A stretch of DNA of 64,000 nt, from NCBI GenBank assembly GCA_046350295.1, contig JAXMAR010000010.1:62001-126000 (forward strand), given 5' to 3'. This document shows positions 1-9,101 of this stretch, piece after piece. Position numbers and translations under genes: made by a program. Source of the DNA: JAXMAR01 sp046350295 (GTDB lineage Bacteria > Planctomycetota > Planctomycetia > Gemmatales > Gemmataceae). Positions within the stretch are counted from its first letter, which is position 1. Each line of letters begins with the position of its first letter. Under the pieces are notes generated by a model. The model did no database searches and was not told where the DNA came from. It worked only from the letters and a program-made list of their open reading frames with translations.

Positions 1-147
1 CAGCGCTCCAGCAAGTCGTCTTCTTGGGCCGTTGCGAAGGACTGTGGGCATTTGCCCCATGCTATCGTCGACAAGAAAAACGAGCAATGCGCCCCGCGCG
101 CGAATGTTCGCGCCGAAGCGGCGAATAACCATGGGGCCGCCCGTTTT

Positions 148-176
148 TTGACTCCCCCTGCGCCCCCACTTATAAT
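148..176 (+). promoter_or_regulatory. Sigma-70 type promoter of the NfeD gene
   Basis: TTGACT at 148-153 and TATAAT at 171-176 are separated by exactly 17 bases, close to the housekeeping sigma-70 consensus. Transcription would start near 183, about 70 bases before the NfeD start codon at 251. This is the clearest promoter in the window. Confidence 0.72.
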
Positions 177-250
177 GAAGCGGCATCCCTTCTGCCCGCT
201 TCCGGGTCGGCCATGGAAAGGGAAAACTGCTCACCTTCAGGAGTTCGCCA

Positions 251-2461
251 ATGCCCCTTCGCGCCGGCGCTCTGCCGGTGATTGCCGCGCTGGCGGCCAC
301 GCTCTTCGCCCCGGTCCCGGCGCGCGCGGCCGCGGTGGACGGCCTTTTCATCAGCGTGCCGAACCCCATCGACGACAAGGCGGTCGAAGCGATCAAGAGG
401 AAGCTGGATGACGCGATCCTCAACAAAAAAAGGCCGATCCAGACCGTCGTCTTCGACTTCACGCCGCACGGTCTGCCCGCCGCCACGAGCAACTGGAACA
501 ACGGCAACGCCCTCGCCGAGTTCATCCTCGATCTCCGCTTCGGCCGCGAGAAGAAGTATCCCGGCAAACTGCGCACCATCGCCTTTCTGAACGATGAGGT
601 GACCCGGCACACCGTCCTGCCCGTCCTCGCCTGTCAGCAGGTCTACCTGTCGGACGCCGTCAACGACAAGCGGCAATACCGCGCCAGGATCGGCAATGTG
701 GCCGACGGCGCGGAGGTTTTCAATCGCAATGTCCGCACCGCCTACGAGAACGTGGCGGCGTTTCACGATTCACCGGACATGGTGATGCGGCTGCTCGATC
801 GCAGCCTCGAGCTGCACCAGGTGCGGATGCCCGATGGCAGCATGCAGTATCTGAGCCGGGCGTCGCTGGAGGCGAGAGCCAAGGATATGAAGGTGGAAGA
901 CCTCGGCGTGCCGACCGGGCTGGAGCGCGGCCGATCGCTGTTCGATCCGGACGAGGCGCGCAAATTCGGGCTGTGCCAGGGGATCGTGCGCGACAAGGCG
1001 GCGTTGCTGTCCGTGCTGCGCTTGACGCCGCACAGCCTGGTGGAAGACCACCTACTCGATCAGCAGGTGAAGGTGGCTCTCTTCCGCCTGCCGGGCAAGG
1101 TCGACCGCACGCTCCTGAGCGATCTGAAGAAGCAGGTAAGCCGGGCCATCGGCGAGCGGCACAATTTCCTCATCTTCGAGCTGGACTCCTCCGGCGGCGA
1201 TGCGCGCGACGCCGGTTCGTTCGCCGTCTGGCTCTCCGAGTTGACGATCGGCGAGAGCAAGATCCCGCCGCGCACGCTCGCCTACATACCGCCCAAGGCG
1301 TCGGTCGGGGCGGCGACGTTCATCGCGCTGGGCTGCCAGGAAATCGTCATGGGGCCCGATTCCTTCCTCGCCGACTTCACCTACATCCTGAACGAGGACA
1401 AGGACCGCCTCAAGGACGTCAAGGAGATGTTGCTCCCGCTGGCGCAGAAGCGCGGCTACCCGTTGCCGCTCTTCGAGGCGGCGGTGACGCCGGGAATGGC
1501 GCTTTACCACGTGCGCGACAAGAAGGACGCCGGCGAGGAGCAGATGGTCACCGCCGAGCAATACCAGGCCGACAAGGCGTCGGCGACGCCGCGCTGGGAG
1601 AACCAGGGACGCATCGACGCCAAGGACGGTGAGCTGCTCAAGATCCCGGCCGCGCGGGCGCAGCAGTGGCAAGTCGCCGTCGATACCGGGGCGCCGGTCA
1701 ATCGCGTGGACGATCTTTACGGCTACTACGGCATCGATCCGCGCCGCGTGACACCCAGCTCGCCCGGCTGGCTCTACCAGGTGGCCGAGTTCTTCCGCGA
1801 GCCGATCGTCAACTTCATGCTCATCATGCTGGGCATCCTGGGCCTCATCCTGGAGCTGAAGTTGCCGGGGACGACCGTGCCCGGCGTGCTGGGGGCGATC
1901 TGCTTCGTCCTCTTCTTCTGGTCGTATTCCTTCGTCGGCGAGTTCACGCTGCTCGCCAGCCTGCTGTTCGTCCTCGGCATCATCCTGATCGGCATCGAGG
2001 TCTTCGTCGTTCCCGGCTTCGGCTTCCCGGGGATCGCCGGCATCTTCCTCATCATCTTCAGCATGGTGCTGGTGACGCTCGACAATATCCCGCAGACCTC
2101 GGAGGACTGGGTCAACGTCGGCGCTCGCATCACGACCCTCGGCCTTGGCGTCGTCTTCGCGCTCATCGGCGCCTTCGCCCTGGCCTATTACCTGCCAAGC
2201 ATCCCTTACGCCAACCGCCTCGTGCTGAAGCCTCCCGATGAGATGGAGGGAGGCGCGGAGGGCCCCGTCAGTCTCGGCCCGAGCTATGCGCATCTCCTGG
2301 GCGCCATCGGACTGGCGGCGACCACCCTGCGGCCGGCGGGCAAGGCCCAGTTCGGCGAGGAATTCTATGATGTCGTCGCCGAAGGCGACTACGTCAACCC
2401 GGGCAGCCGCGTGCAGGTCATCGAGGTCGAGGGGAACCGGGTCGTGGTGAAGGAGATTTGA
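251..2461 (+). CDS. NfeD-family membrane-bound serine protease (long, ClpP-like form)
   Basis: 736 residues. A signal peptide (about residues 1-26) precedes two ClpP/SppA-like regions. The second contains 'FELDSSGGDARDAG' and 'PPKASVGAATFIALGCQEI', the pattern of the NfeD1b protease core with a Ser in the ASVGAA loop. Several membrane helices follow (about 520-660), then a C-terminal soluble OB-fold NfeD domain ending 'GNRVVVKEI'. Long NfeD proteins cleave stomatin/flotillin-type membrane proteins and act in the cell envelope. A flotillin-like floA lies about 9 kb downstream rather than in the usual adjacent position. The ATG at 251 follows an AGGAG motif and lies behind the promoter at 148-176. 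The reading frame is intact. Confidence 0.9.
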   Translation: MPLRAGALPVIAALAATLFAPVPARAAAVDGLFISVPNPIDDKAVEAIKRKLDDAILNKKRPIQTVVFDFTPHGLPAATSNWNNGNALAEFILDLRFGREKKYPGKLRTIAFLNDEVTRHTVLPVLACQQVYLSDAVNDKRQYRARIGNVADGAEVFNRNVRTAYENVAAFHDSPDMVMRLLDRSLELHQVRMPDGSMQYLSRASLEARAKDMKVEDLGVPTGLERGRSLFDPDEARKFGLCQGIVRDKAALLSVLRLTPHSLVEDHLLDQQVKVALFRLPGKVDRTLLSDLKKQVSRAIGERHNFLIFELDSSGGDARDAGSFAVWLSELTIGESKIPPRTLAYIPPKASVGAATFIALGCQEIVMGPDSFLADFTYILNEDKDRLKDVKEMLLPLAQKRGYPLPLFEAAVTPGMALYHVRDKKDAGEEQMVTAEQYQADKASATPRWENQGRIDAKDGELLKIPAARAQQWQVAVDTGAPVNRVDDLYGYYGIDPRRVTPSSPGWLYQVAEFFREPIVNFMLIMLGILGLILELKLPGTTVPGVLGAICFVLFFWSYSFVGEFTLLASLLFVLGIILIGIEVFVVPGFGFPGIAGIFLIIFSMVLVTLDNIPQTSEDWVNVGARITTLGLGVVFALIGAFALAYYLPSIPYANRLVLKPPDEMEGGAEGPVSLGPSYAHLLGAIGLAATTLRPAGKAQFGEEFYDVVAEGDYVNPGSRVQVIEVEGNRVVVKEI

Positions 2462-2628
2462 CAGCGGCGCTGGCAGATTCTGAATCCTCGGAACAATCCT
2501 TTCGTTTGTCCCCGGCGGCGCCTTCGTTTCCCGCGGCATTCGGGCTTCGACGTTTTCGCGCCGCGGTCGCAAAGTTTTGGCGACATCTTCGATAATGGAT
2601 TGTCAACCCTATCGCCCCGAGGGTCGCC

Positions 2629-4514
2629 GTGGTATCTGCCGCCAATTTCTCGACGTTTCTCGAGCTCAAGTCCACCGAGCGCCTGCCGAGCCCCACCGGG
2701 GTCGCGCTGGCCCTTCTCCAGATGGTGGACCGCGAAGACACGACGATGACCGAGATCGCGGCGCGGGTGCAGGCGGACCCGGCGCTGACCGGCCGCATCC
2801 TGCGCTTGTGCAATTCGGCGCAGGTGGGACGGGCCGGGCGAGTGGCCAACGTGCGCGAAGCGGTCTCGCGCCTGGGGCTTCACCAGGTGCGCCACATCGC
2901 GCTCGGCTTCTCGCTGGTTACCAAATACGCGGCCGGGGCGTGCCGGCGCTTCCGCTACCAGGAATTCTGGTCCGGCTCGCTCGCCACCGGGGTAGCCGCC
3001 CAGACGATCGCCGGGCTCGTGGAGCCGCGCTGGCCGGCGATGCGTTCACGGCCGGGCTGTTGCTGCGCGTCGGGCGGCTGGCGCTGGCGACGGTTTATCC
3101 GGACGACTACGCCAAGGTCCTGAGCGGCTGGCACAGTCAGACGGATAAGACGCTCTGCGAGCTGGAGCAGGATCGCTTCGCCATCAACAACACCGAATTG
3201 ACCGAGCTGATGCTCGGCGACTGGAAGCTGCCCAAGGCGACGGTGGACGCCGTTCACTGGCACGAGACGCCGCAGCACGCTGGTCGGGAGGCGGTCCCGG
3301 CCCAGCTCGCGCGCATCCTGCACCTGGCGGCTCAGTTCGGCGCCATCTGCGTCGCGCCCGAAGAGGAGCGCTACGACCTGGCGCGCGAGCTGGTCGACCG
3401 CGGGCATGAGCTGGATCTGAGTGGACCAGGGCTGTTCAAGCTGGGCGACGACATCGTGCGCGACTGGAAGGAGTGGTCCAAGCTGCTGGAGCTGACGCCC
3501 CTCGAGGCGCCCTCGTTCAAGGAGCTAGCCGAGCCAAGGCCGACGACGATCGTCGACCTCGAGGCGGCGCCGTCGTCGGAGACGAGCATTCTGATCGTGG
3601 ATCCGGGCGACGCGGACCGCCGGCGCCTGGCGGAGCATCTGGGAACGAGCGGCCGGCGCGTGTTACAGGCGGAGAACGGCCGCGCCGCGCTTCAGGTGGC
3701 GTTGGAGGAGCAGCCGAGCATCATCATCACGGAATGGCGCCTGCCGGAGATGGATGGGCCGACGCTGTGCCGCGCCCTGCGGCAGAACAAAACGGGGCAG
3801 CGGATGCGCATTCTGATGCTGACGGCGCAGACGGGAGACGAACAGGAGCTGGCGGCGGTGGCGGCCGGGGCCGACGCCTTCCTGGCCAAGCCATTCCGTC
3901 CGAAGCTGCTGGAGGCGCGGCTGCTCGCCATGCAGCGGCTCATCGACTTCAACCTGGAGCTGGAGCGCGAGCGCGAGGAGAATCGACGGATCGCGGCGGA
4001 GCTGGCCATCGCCAACGGCAAGCTGCAGCAGGCCGCCTATACCGACGCGCTGACGGAGCTGCCCAACCGCCGCTTCGGCTGGGAGCGCCTGCAACAGGCC
4101 TGGCAAGACGAGCCGGCCGCGCCCCTCGCCTGCCTGCTCATCGACGTGGATCACTTCAAGCGTGTCAACGACACCTTCGGGCACGACGTTGGGGACGCGG
4201 TCCTGCAACGGACGGCGGCGGCGTTGCGGGGCAGCGCACGGCGCGAGGAGGCGCTCTGTCGCTGGGGAGGCGAAGAGTTCTTCCTCCTCTGCCCCGGAGC
4301 GACCCTGGAGGGGGCGAAGAAGGCGGCCGAGCGCCTGCGCGGCGCTGTGGCGGCGATCCGGACCGACAAGGCGGGCGCCGCGATCACGACGACCGTGAGC
4401 ATCGGCGTCGCCGCCCGGCAGGAGGCGATGGAGCGGCCGGACCAACTGGTCAAGGCGGCCGACCAGGCGGTGTACGTGGCGAAGCAGGCGGGGCGGAATC
4501 GGGTGAGCCCGTAG
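2629..4514 (+). CDS. HDOD - receiver - GGDEF signalling protein, interrupted by a frameshift
   Basis: The N-terminal HDOD domain starts at GTG 2629 (VSAANFSTFLELKS, then ERLPSPTGVALALLQM) and reads in one frame to about 3027. The rest ('ALAGDAFTAGLLLRVGRLAL' onward) continues in another frame, so about one base is missing at 3022-3033. After HDOD comes a receiver domain (about 3580-3920) whose phospho-acceptor Asp is replaced by Glu (TEWRLPEMDG); the conserved Lys (LAKPF) is kept. A GGDEF domain follows with signature GGEEF (RWGGEEFFLLCPG), so diguanylate cyclase activity is plausible. No RxxD inhibitory site precedes it. As written the gene would yield a 164-residue fragment ending at 3123. 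It is either a pseudogene or a sequencing error; the domain order is clear either way. Confidence 0.8.
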
Positions 4515-4517
4515 GCG

Positions 4518-5762
4518 TCAGATCGCGCCGACCAGCAGCGTGCAGTTGTGGCCGCCGAAGCCGAAGCTGTTGGAGAGGGCGTAGCGGACGCGCATCTCGC
4601 GCGGCTTGTTGGGAACGTAGTCGAGATCGCACTCGGGGTCGGGCGTGTGATAGTTGATGGTGGGGTGGATGACGCCGTGCTTGATCGTCAGCGCGGTGGC
4701 GATCAACTCGACGCCGCCCGAGGCGCCGAGGAGATGGCCGAGCATGCTCTTGGTACTCGAGATCGCAAGCTTCCTGGCGTGAGGCCCGAAGACTCTCTTG
4801 AGAGCGCGGGTTTCGGCGGCGTCCCCCAGGTCGGTGCTGGTGCCGTGGGCGTTGATGTACTGGATGTCGGTCGGGTTGAGCTTCGCGTCCCTCAGGGCAA
4901 ACTCCATGGCCTTGGCGGCGCCGAGGCCCTCGGGGTGCGGGGCGGTGATGTTGTGGGCGTCGGAGGTGCTGCCGATGCCGACCAACTCGCAGTAGATCTG
5001 GGCGCCGCGCTTCCTGGCGTGCTCCATTTCCTCGATGATGACGACGCCCGAGCCTTCGGAGAGGACGAAGCCGTCGCGATCCTTGTCGAAGGGGCGGCTG
5101 GCGCCTTGCGGGTCGTCGTTGCGCTGGGAGAGGGCGCGGGCGGAGATGAATCCGCCCAGGCCCATGTGGACGATGGCGGCCTCGCTGCCGCCGGTGATCA
5201 TGACGTCGGTCTCGCCGCGCTGGATGGAGTGGAGGGCGTCGGCGATGGCGTTGGAGGCGGAGGCGCAGGCCGTGCCGACCGCCGTGTTGGGTCCGCACAG
5301 GCCGAAGTGGATGGAGATGTTGCCCGGGGCGGAGTTGGGCATCATCTTGGGGATGACGAAGGGGCTGATCCCGCGGGGACCGCCCCCCTGGAGGTACTTG
5401 CTGTGCTGTTCCTCGTATTCGGTGAGGCCGCCGATGCCGGAGCCGATGATGCAGCCGGCGCGGAACGGATCCATTTTCGAGAAGTCGATGCCGGAATCCT
5501 TGACGGCTTCGATGGCGGCGGCGAGGGCGAACTGGGCGAAGCGGTCGAGGCGGCGCGGCGGCGCCGTCTTGGAGTCGATGAACTTCTCGGGAGCCCAGCC
5601 GTGGACTTCGCCGGCGAAATGCACCTTGAAGGCGGTGCTGTCGAGAAGCGTGATGGGACCGATGCCGCTCTCGCCTTTGAGAAGGCGCTGCCAGTAGGTC
5701 TTGACGTCCGTGGCAAGCGGATTGACCGTGCCCAAACCGGTGATCACGACCCGACGCGTCAT
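4518..5762 (-). CDS. fabF: Beta-ketoacyl-[acyl-carrier-protein] synthase II
   Basis: 414 residues from the ATG at 5762 (MTRRVVITGLGTVNPL), the normal FabF length; an upstream in-frame extension to 5828 would only add unrelated sequence. It condenses malonyl-ACP with acyl-ACP in fatty-acid elongation. The Cys-His-His catalytic set is visible: C166 in GTACASAS, H306 in NAHGTST and H343 in KSMLGHLLGA, with K338. It ends with the typical FGFGGHN loop. It lies 78 bases downstream of acpP on the same strand, so the carrier protein and its condensing enzyme are probably co-transcribed. The frame is intact. Confidence 0.96.
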   Translation of the reverse strand: MTRRVVITGLGTVNPLATDVKTYWQRLLKGESGIGPITLLDSTAFKVHFAGEVHGWAPEKFIDSKTAPPRRLDRFAQFALAAAIEAVKDSGIDFSKMDPFRAGCIIGSGIGGLTEYEEQHSKYLQGGGPRGISPFVIPKMMPNSAPGNISIHFGLCGPNTAVGTACASASNAIADALHSIQRGETDVMITGGSEAAIVHMGLGGFISARALSQRNDDPQGASRPFDKDRDGFVLSEGSGVVIIEEMEHARKRGAQIYCELVGIGSTSDAHNITAPHPEGLGAAKAMEFALRDAKLNPTDIQYINAHGTSTDLGDAAETRALKRVFGPHARKLAISSTKSMLGHLLGASGGVELIATALTIKHGVIHPTINYHTPDPECDLDYVPNKPREMRVRYALSNSFGFGGHNCTLLVGAI

Positions 5763-5840
5763 TGCTTCGTGCTCAACTCTTTCAAGATGAGGTCGGGGCG
5801 CCGGAAGGGCAAGGCGCGCCTTCTCCACGGCCCCGACGCG

Positions 5841-6095
5841 TCACTGCTTCTTGCCCAGCTCTTTGACGATGTAGTCGATGGCTTCGCCGACCGTCTTGAT
5901 CTTCTCGGCTTCTTCGTCGGGGATGGTGATCTCGAACTCCTCTTCCAACTCCATGACGAGTTCCACAATGTCGAGGGAGTCGGCGCCGATATCTTCCGTG
6001 AAGGACGTCGCGTCGGTGATCTGCTCTTTATTGACGCCGAGATTGTTGGAGACAATCTGGATCACGCGTTCCTTTATCTTTTCCCGATCAACCAT
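5841..6095 (-). CDS. acpP: Acyl carrier protein
   Basis: 84 residues, acidic, from the ATG at 6095 preceded by GGAGG with 5 bases spacing. The 4'-phosphopantetheine attachment site is Ser40 in the motif GADSLDIVEL. It carries growing acyl chains to FabF, encoded immediately downstream. A longer in-frame start at 6200 has no ribosome binding site and would add an unrelated N-terminus. Confidence 0.97.
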   Translation of the reverse strand: MVDREKIKERVIQIVSNNLGVNKEQITDATSFTEDIGADSLDIVELVMELEEEFEITIPDEEAEKIKTVGEAIDYIVKELGKKQ

Positions 6096-6430
6096 GTTGT
6101 CCTCCGGGGCGCCAGGGCCGGCCGACCGCTCGACAGGGTGGGGCCGTCGCGCGGGGCCGCTTCGCCAAAAAAGCCGCGTACGCTTGGGGTTATGTACCAT
6201 CCGCCACTAGGCGTCTTGCCTGCGCCCCTTGCCGCATTCCTTCTGTGTGCGGGGGCTTGCGTCAAAAAGAAACACTATGGCCCGGAGAAGGAAACGAAAA
6301 GGGGCCGGGGAGTTTTTTCGCCCCGCCGGTCTCCTCACCCAACGGACATCCGGGACAGGTTTCCTCGTCGTTCTCTTCGGGCAACCTTCCCGAAGCATTC
6401 ACAGATCCGGGCGCCCCACGCTCCATTCCT
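6096..6430. other. Intergenic region upstream of acpP
   Basis: No supported gene in about 335 bases. It should hold the acpP-fabF promoter on the minus strand and the end of the methyltransferase transcript. The clearest structure is a perfect 7-bp hairpin (CTTCGGG 6375-6381 / CCCGAAG 6389-6395) with a 7-base loop, without a following T run. Confidence 0.5.
6375..6395 (-). terminator. Possible terminator hairpin after the methyltransferase gene
   Basis: Perfect 7-bp stem with a 7-base loop, about 36 bases beyond the stop codon of the minus-strand methyltransferase. No U tract follows, so intrinsic termination is uncertain. Confidence 0.25.
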
Positions 6431-7204
6431 TCATGACGCGGGCTTGATCGCTCGCGTGGCGATGAAGACCGGTAGGAACCCGCCAAGAACGTGCTTCGGA
6501 TCCCGATCCTCGTAAAGGCCGCTCAGCACAAAGCCCGCGTCGAGCTGCCCGCCGATCTGGTCCTCCAGGGTGTGACCGAACACAAGTGGTTCGTCGTTGT
6601 CGGTGTAGCGGCGCCGCTCCCCCTCGGTCAGGCCGGTGAGGTCCGAATAGGGAACGGCATGGCGCACCGTGAGCCTTCCCTCCTCCGCTTCCTTGTCGTC
6701 AAAGATGAACAGCGCCGGGTTGGTGAACCCGGCCAGCAGCGCCCCGCCCGGACGCAAGACACGGAAGGCCTCACGCCAGACCGGCCGCGCGTCCGGAACG
6801 AAGCAGTTCGAGCAGGGATGAAAGATCATCTGGAACTTGCCATCCGGAAAAGCTGATAGGTCCGCCATGTCGCCCTGTATGGTCTGGATGGTCAGTCTCT
6901 CGCGCTCGGCCACATGGCGGTCCTGGGCGAGCTGCGCCGCCGACGCATCGAACACGGTGACCGATGCCCCGGCGGCGCTGAAGATGGGCGCCTGCTGGCC
7001 GCCGCCCGACGCCAGGCAAAGGATCTCGAGGCCGCGCAACTCCGGGAACCAGTGCCGCGGCACGGGTCGGGTGGGCGTGAGCAGAACGCTCCACTCGCCG
7101 CGGCGCGCCTCGGCGATTACCTCGGGGCCGACGGGAACGGTCCAACGGTTGCCCTTCGCGACCTGCCGGTCCCAGGCGTGGCGGTTGTAGGCGAAGATGT
7201 CCAT
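6431..7204 (-). CDS. Class I SAM-dependent methyltransferase
   Basis: 257 residues if started at the ATG at 7204 (MDIFAYNRHAWDRQV). An open frame extends to 7399, but that part is proline/arginine-rich and would overlap the divergent DUF763 gene. Motif I is seen as ILCLASGGGQQAP. The acidic residue after strand 2 is in TVFDASAAQL, and motif III is near GDMADLSAFPDGKF. The insertion 'HPCSNCFVPD' replaces the usual post-motif loop, as in small-molecule methyltransferases of unknown substrate. The substrate cannot be named from sequence. Confidence 0.8.
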   Translation of the reverse strand: MDIFAYNRHAWDRQVAKGNRWTVPVGPEVIAEARRGEWSVLLTPTRPVPRHWFPELRGLEILCLASGGGQQAPIFSAAGASVTVFDASAAQLAQDRHVAERERLTIQTIQGDMADLSAFPDGKFQMIFHPCSNCFVPDARPVWREAFRVLRPGGALLAGFTNPALFIFDDKEAEEGRLTVRHAVPYSDLTGLTEGERRRYTDNDEPLVFGHTLEDQIGGQLDAGFVLSGLYEDRDPKHVLGGFLPVFIATRAIKPAS

Positions 7205-7298
7205 CCGAAGCTCAAGCGCGCCCTTCAACTGGTTGTCCTCCACGCGATATGATAGCCACAGCCACTCGTCTCTTCCCTCGTCGTCGGAGTGAGTTCCC

Positions 7299-8447
7299 TT
7301 GTCCCGCCGCAGCGCAGATCTGCCGCTCCATGGCGGCTCCGCCCCATCGTGGCTGTTTCGCCGCATGGTGGACCTGGCGGGGGCGATCGGCGTCCTCATC
7401 GTCCGCGATCAGGGCCCGGCGGAACTCTTGCGCCGGCTCAGCGATCCCTTCTGGTTCCAAGCCTTCGGCTGCGTCCTCGGCTTCGACTGGCATTCCAGCG
7501 GCGTCACCACCACCGTCTGCGGCGCCCTCAAGGAAGCCGCCAAAAAGATGGGGAGCGACCTCGGCCTCGTCGTTTGCGGCGGCAAGGGGAAGACGAGCCG
7601 CAAGACGCCGGACGACATCCGCCGCGCCTGCGATAAGTTCGGCGACGACGCCGACCGCCTCATCCGCGCCAGCAAGCTCGTCGCCAAGGTCGACAGCGCC
7701 GCGGTGCAGGACGGCTACCAGCTCTACCACCACGCCTTCTTCTTCGTGCCAGGGTCGGGGAAGTGGAGCGTCGTGCAGCAGGGGATGAACGAGACGACGC
7801 GCTACGCCCGGCGCTACCACTGGCTCTCCGAGACCATGCCGAGCTTCGTGAGCGAGCCCCACGCCGCGGTCGCCTGCGACACCAAGAGCGACACGCTGAA
7901 CCTCGTTGCGGGCGAAACAGACGCACATCGAGACGCGCTGACGCGCCTCAGCCGGGAGACGCCCGAGCGCGTGCTGCGCGAGATTCGCGTCGCCCTGGTC
8001 GACGAGCCGATGCCGCTGTTCGAAGCGGTCCGGCCGCGGGCCCTGCGTGCGGCGCCGGCCCTCGTCATGCCGTCGCGCCACTCGTTGAGCGTGAGCGACC
8101 TGAATCCCGCGAGCGTCAAGAAAGTGTTGCTGGCGACGTATGAAAAGCAAGCCACCTCGTTCGAAGGCCTGCTCGGCGCGACGGGTGTCGGCCCGATGGC
8201 GCTGCGCAGCCTTAGCCTGATCGCCGAATTGATCTACAACGCCCCCGCCAGCCGCCGCGACCCGGCCGCCTACAGCTTCGCCCACGGCGGCAAGGACGGC
8301 CATCCCTACTTCGTCAACCGGCCCGTCTACGACGCCAGCGTCGAGCGCCTGCGCGAAGCGATCAACCGTGCCAAGGTCGGGCATTCGGACAAGGTGGAGT
8401 CGCTGCGAGCGCTCGCCAAATTCACGTCGCGCCTCGCTAAAGCATGA
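7299..8447 (+). CDS. DUF763 domain-containing protein
   Basis: 382 residues from a TTG start at 7299 with GGAG 10 bases upstream. The N-terminus 'ADLPLHGGSAPSWLFRRM' and later 'SFVSEPHAA', 'LVMPSRHSL' and 'RPVYDASVERLREAI' are the hallmark blocks of DUF763, found in archaea and scattered bacteria. The function is not established; the family is often discussed with DNA-repair genes. The gene is divergent from the methyltransferase, with about 95 bases between the starts. Confidence 0.88.
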   Translation: MSRRSADLPLHGGSAPSWLFRRMVDLAGAIGVLIVRDQGPAELLRRLSDPFWFQAFGCVLGFDWHSSGVTTTVCGALKEAAKKMGSDLGLVVCGGKGKTSRKTPDDIRRACDKFGDDADRLIRASKLVAKVDSAAVQDGYQLYHHAFFFVPGSGKWSVVQQGMNETTRYARRYHWLSETMPSFVSEPHAAVACDTKSDTLNLVAGETDAHRDALTRLSRETPERVLREIRVALVDEPMPLFEAVRPRALRAAPALVMPSRHSLSVSDLNPASVKKVLLATYEKQATSFEGLLGATGVGPMALRSLSLIAELIYNAPASRRDPAAYSFAHGGKDGHPYFVNRPVYDASVERLREAINRAKVGHSDKVESLRALAKFTSRLAKA

Positions 8448-8524
8448 CCGTCGGCGCAACCAAACAGAAAGTGGGACGCGCGGCTTGGGTTTCGCAGACG
8501 GCGTCCCGCTCCGGCGCGCGGCCC

Positions 8525-8914
8525 TCAGCGATCATCCATCACCGGCGGCAGGTCGCGCCGCTGATAGTGGCGCAGCGACGAGAGCGCGCACAACACCGCG
8601 ATCGCGAACAGCACCTTGGCGAAAGCCTGGAACAGCGGCACCAGGATCAACTCGGCGGTGCTCGCTTCCAGCGGCCGGCCCAGGTTGCGGCGGTCGGCAT
8701 GAATGATGGCGATCACCGTGTTCACCAGGCTCGGGATGATGAGGTAGAGCGTGAACAGGATGTAGGACATGCGGAACAGCCCGACGCTGCTGATCTGCTG
8801 CGGGCGGAACGCGGTGACGACGAACATGCAAACGATGTAGGTAATCGAGAGCCACAGCTCGACGGAAGAAGTCAGAAGCGTCGGCAGCGTGGAGAGCCAG
8901 TCAGCGCGGTCCAT
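8525..8914 (-). CDS. Small membrane protein of unknown function
   Basis: 129 residues with three to four hydrophobic segments (about 18-36, 47-70 and 86-111) and a charged C-terminus. No family is recognised. The gene stands alone, convergent with the DUF763 gene. Hydrophobic periodicity and an intact frame support it as real. Confidence 0.65.
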   Translation of the reverse strand: MDRADWLSTLPTLLTSSVELWLSITYIVCMFVVTAFRPQQISSVGLFRMSYILFTLYLIIPSLVNTVIAIIHADRRNLGRPLEASTAELILVPLFQAFAKVLFAIAVLCALSSLRHYQRRDLPPVMDDR

Positions 8915-9076
8915 GGGGCGGCTCCGGGTAGGGAATGCCGGTCCGCGTCATGGTATGTCTTGCGGGGAGATTCGGCCGCAGCCTCGTCGTGCGAGATTCC
9001 GCAACCGTAGGCCCCGCGGGCCGAGCGAGCCGAGCGGGCCGGACGTCGCCGTGACGGTTTCGCGAGCGTTCACGCC

Positions 9077-9101
9077 AGGTCCGGCTCGGCTCGCCGGACC
9101 T
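9077..9101. repeat. Palindromic repeat (AGGTCCGGC / GCCGGACCT arms)
   Basis: Perfect 9-bp inverted arms at 9077-9085 and 9093-9101 around a 7-base loop. On the minus strand it reads GTAGGTCCGGCGAGCC, and its TAG (9102-9100) is the stop codon of the adjacent SBF transporter gene. Confidence 0.7.

Noticed and set aside
1..250. Small frame at 52-411 before nfeD
   Set aside because: It overlaps the promoter and the NfeD signal peptide and has no ribosome binding site or family match.
2990..3130. Programmed -1 frameshift in the HDOD gene
   Set aside because: There is no X_XXY_YYZ slippery sequence or clear downstream pseudoknot at the site, and similar breaks occur in unrelated genes.
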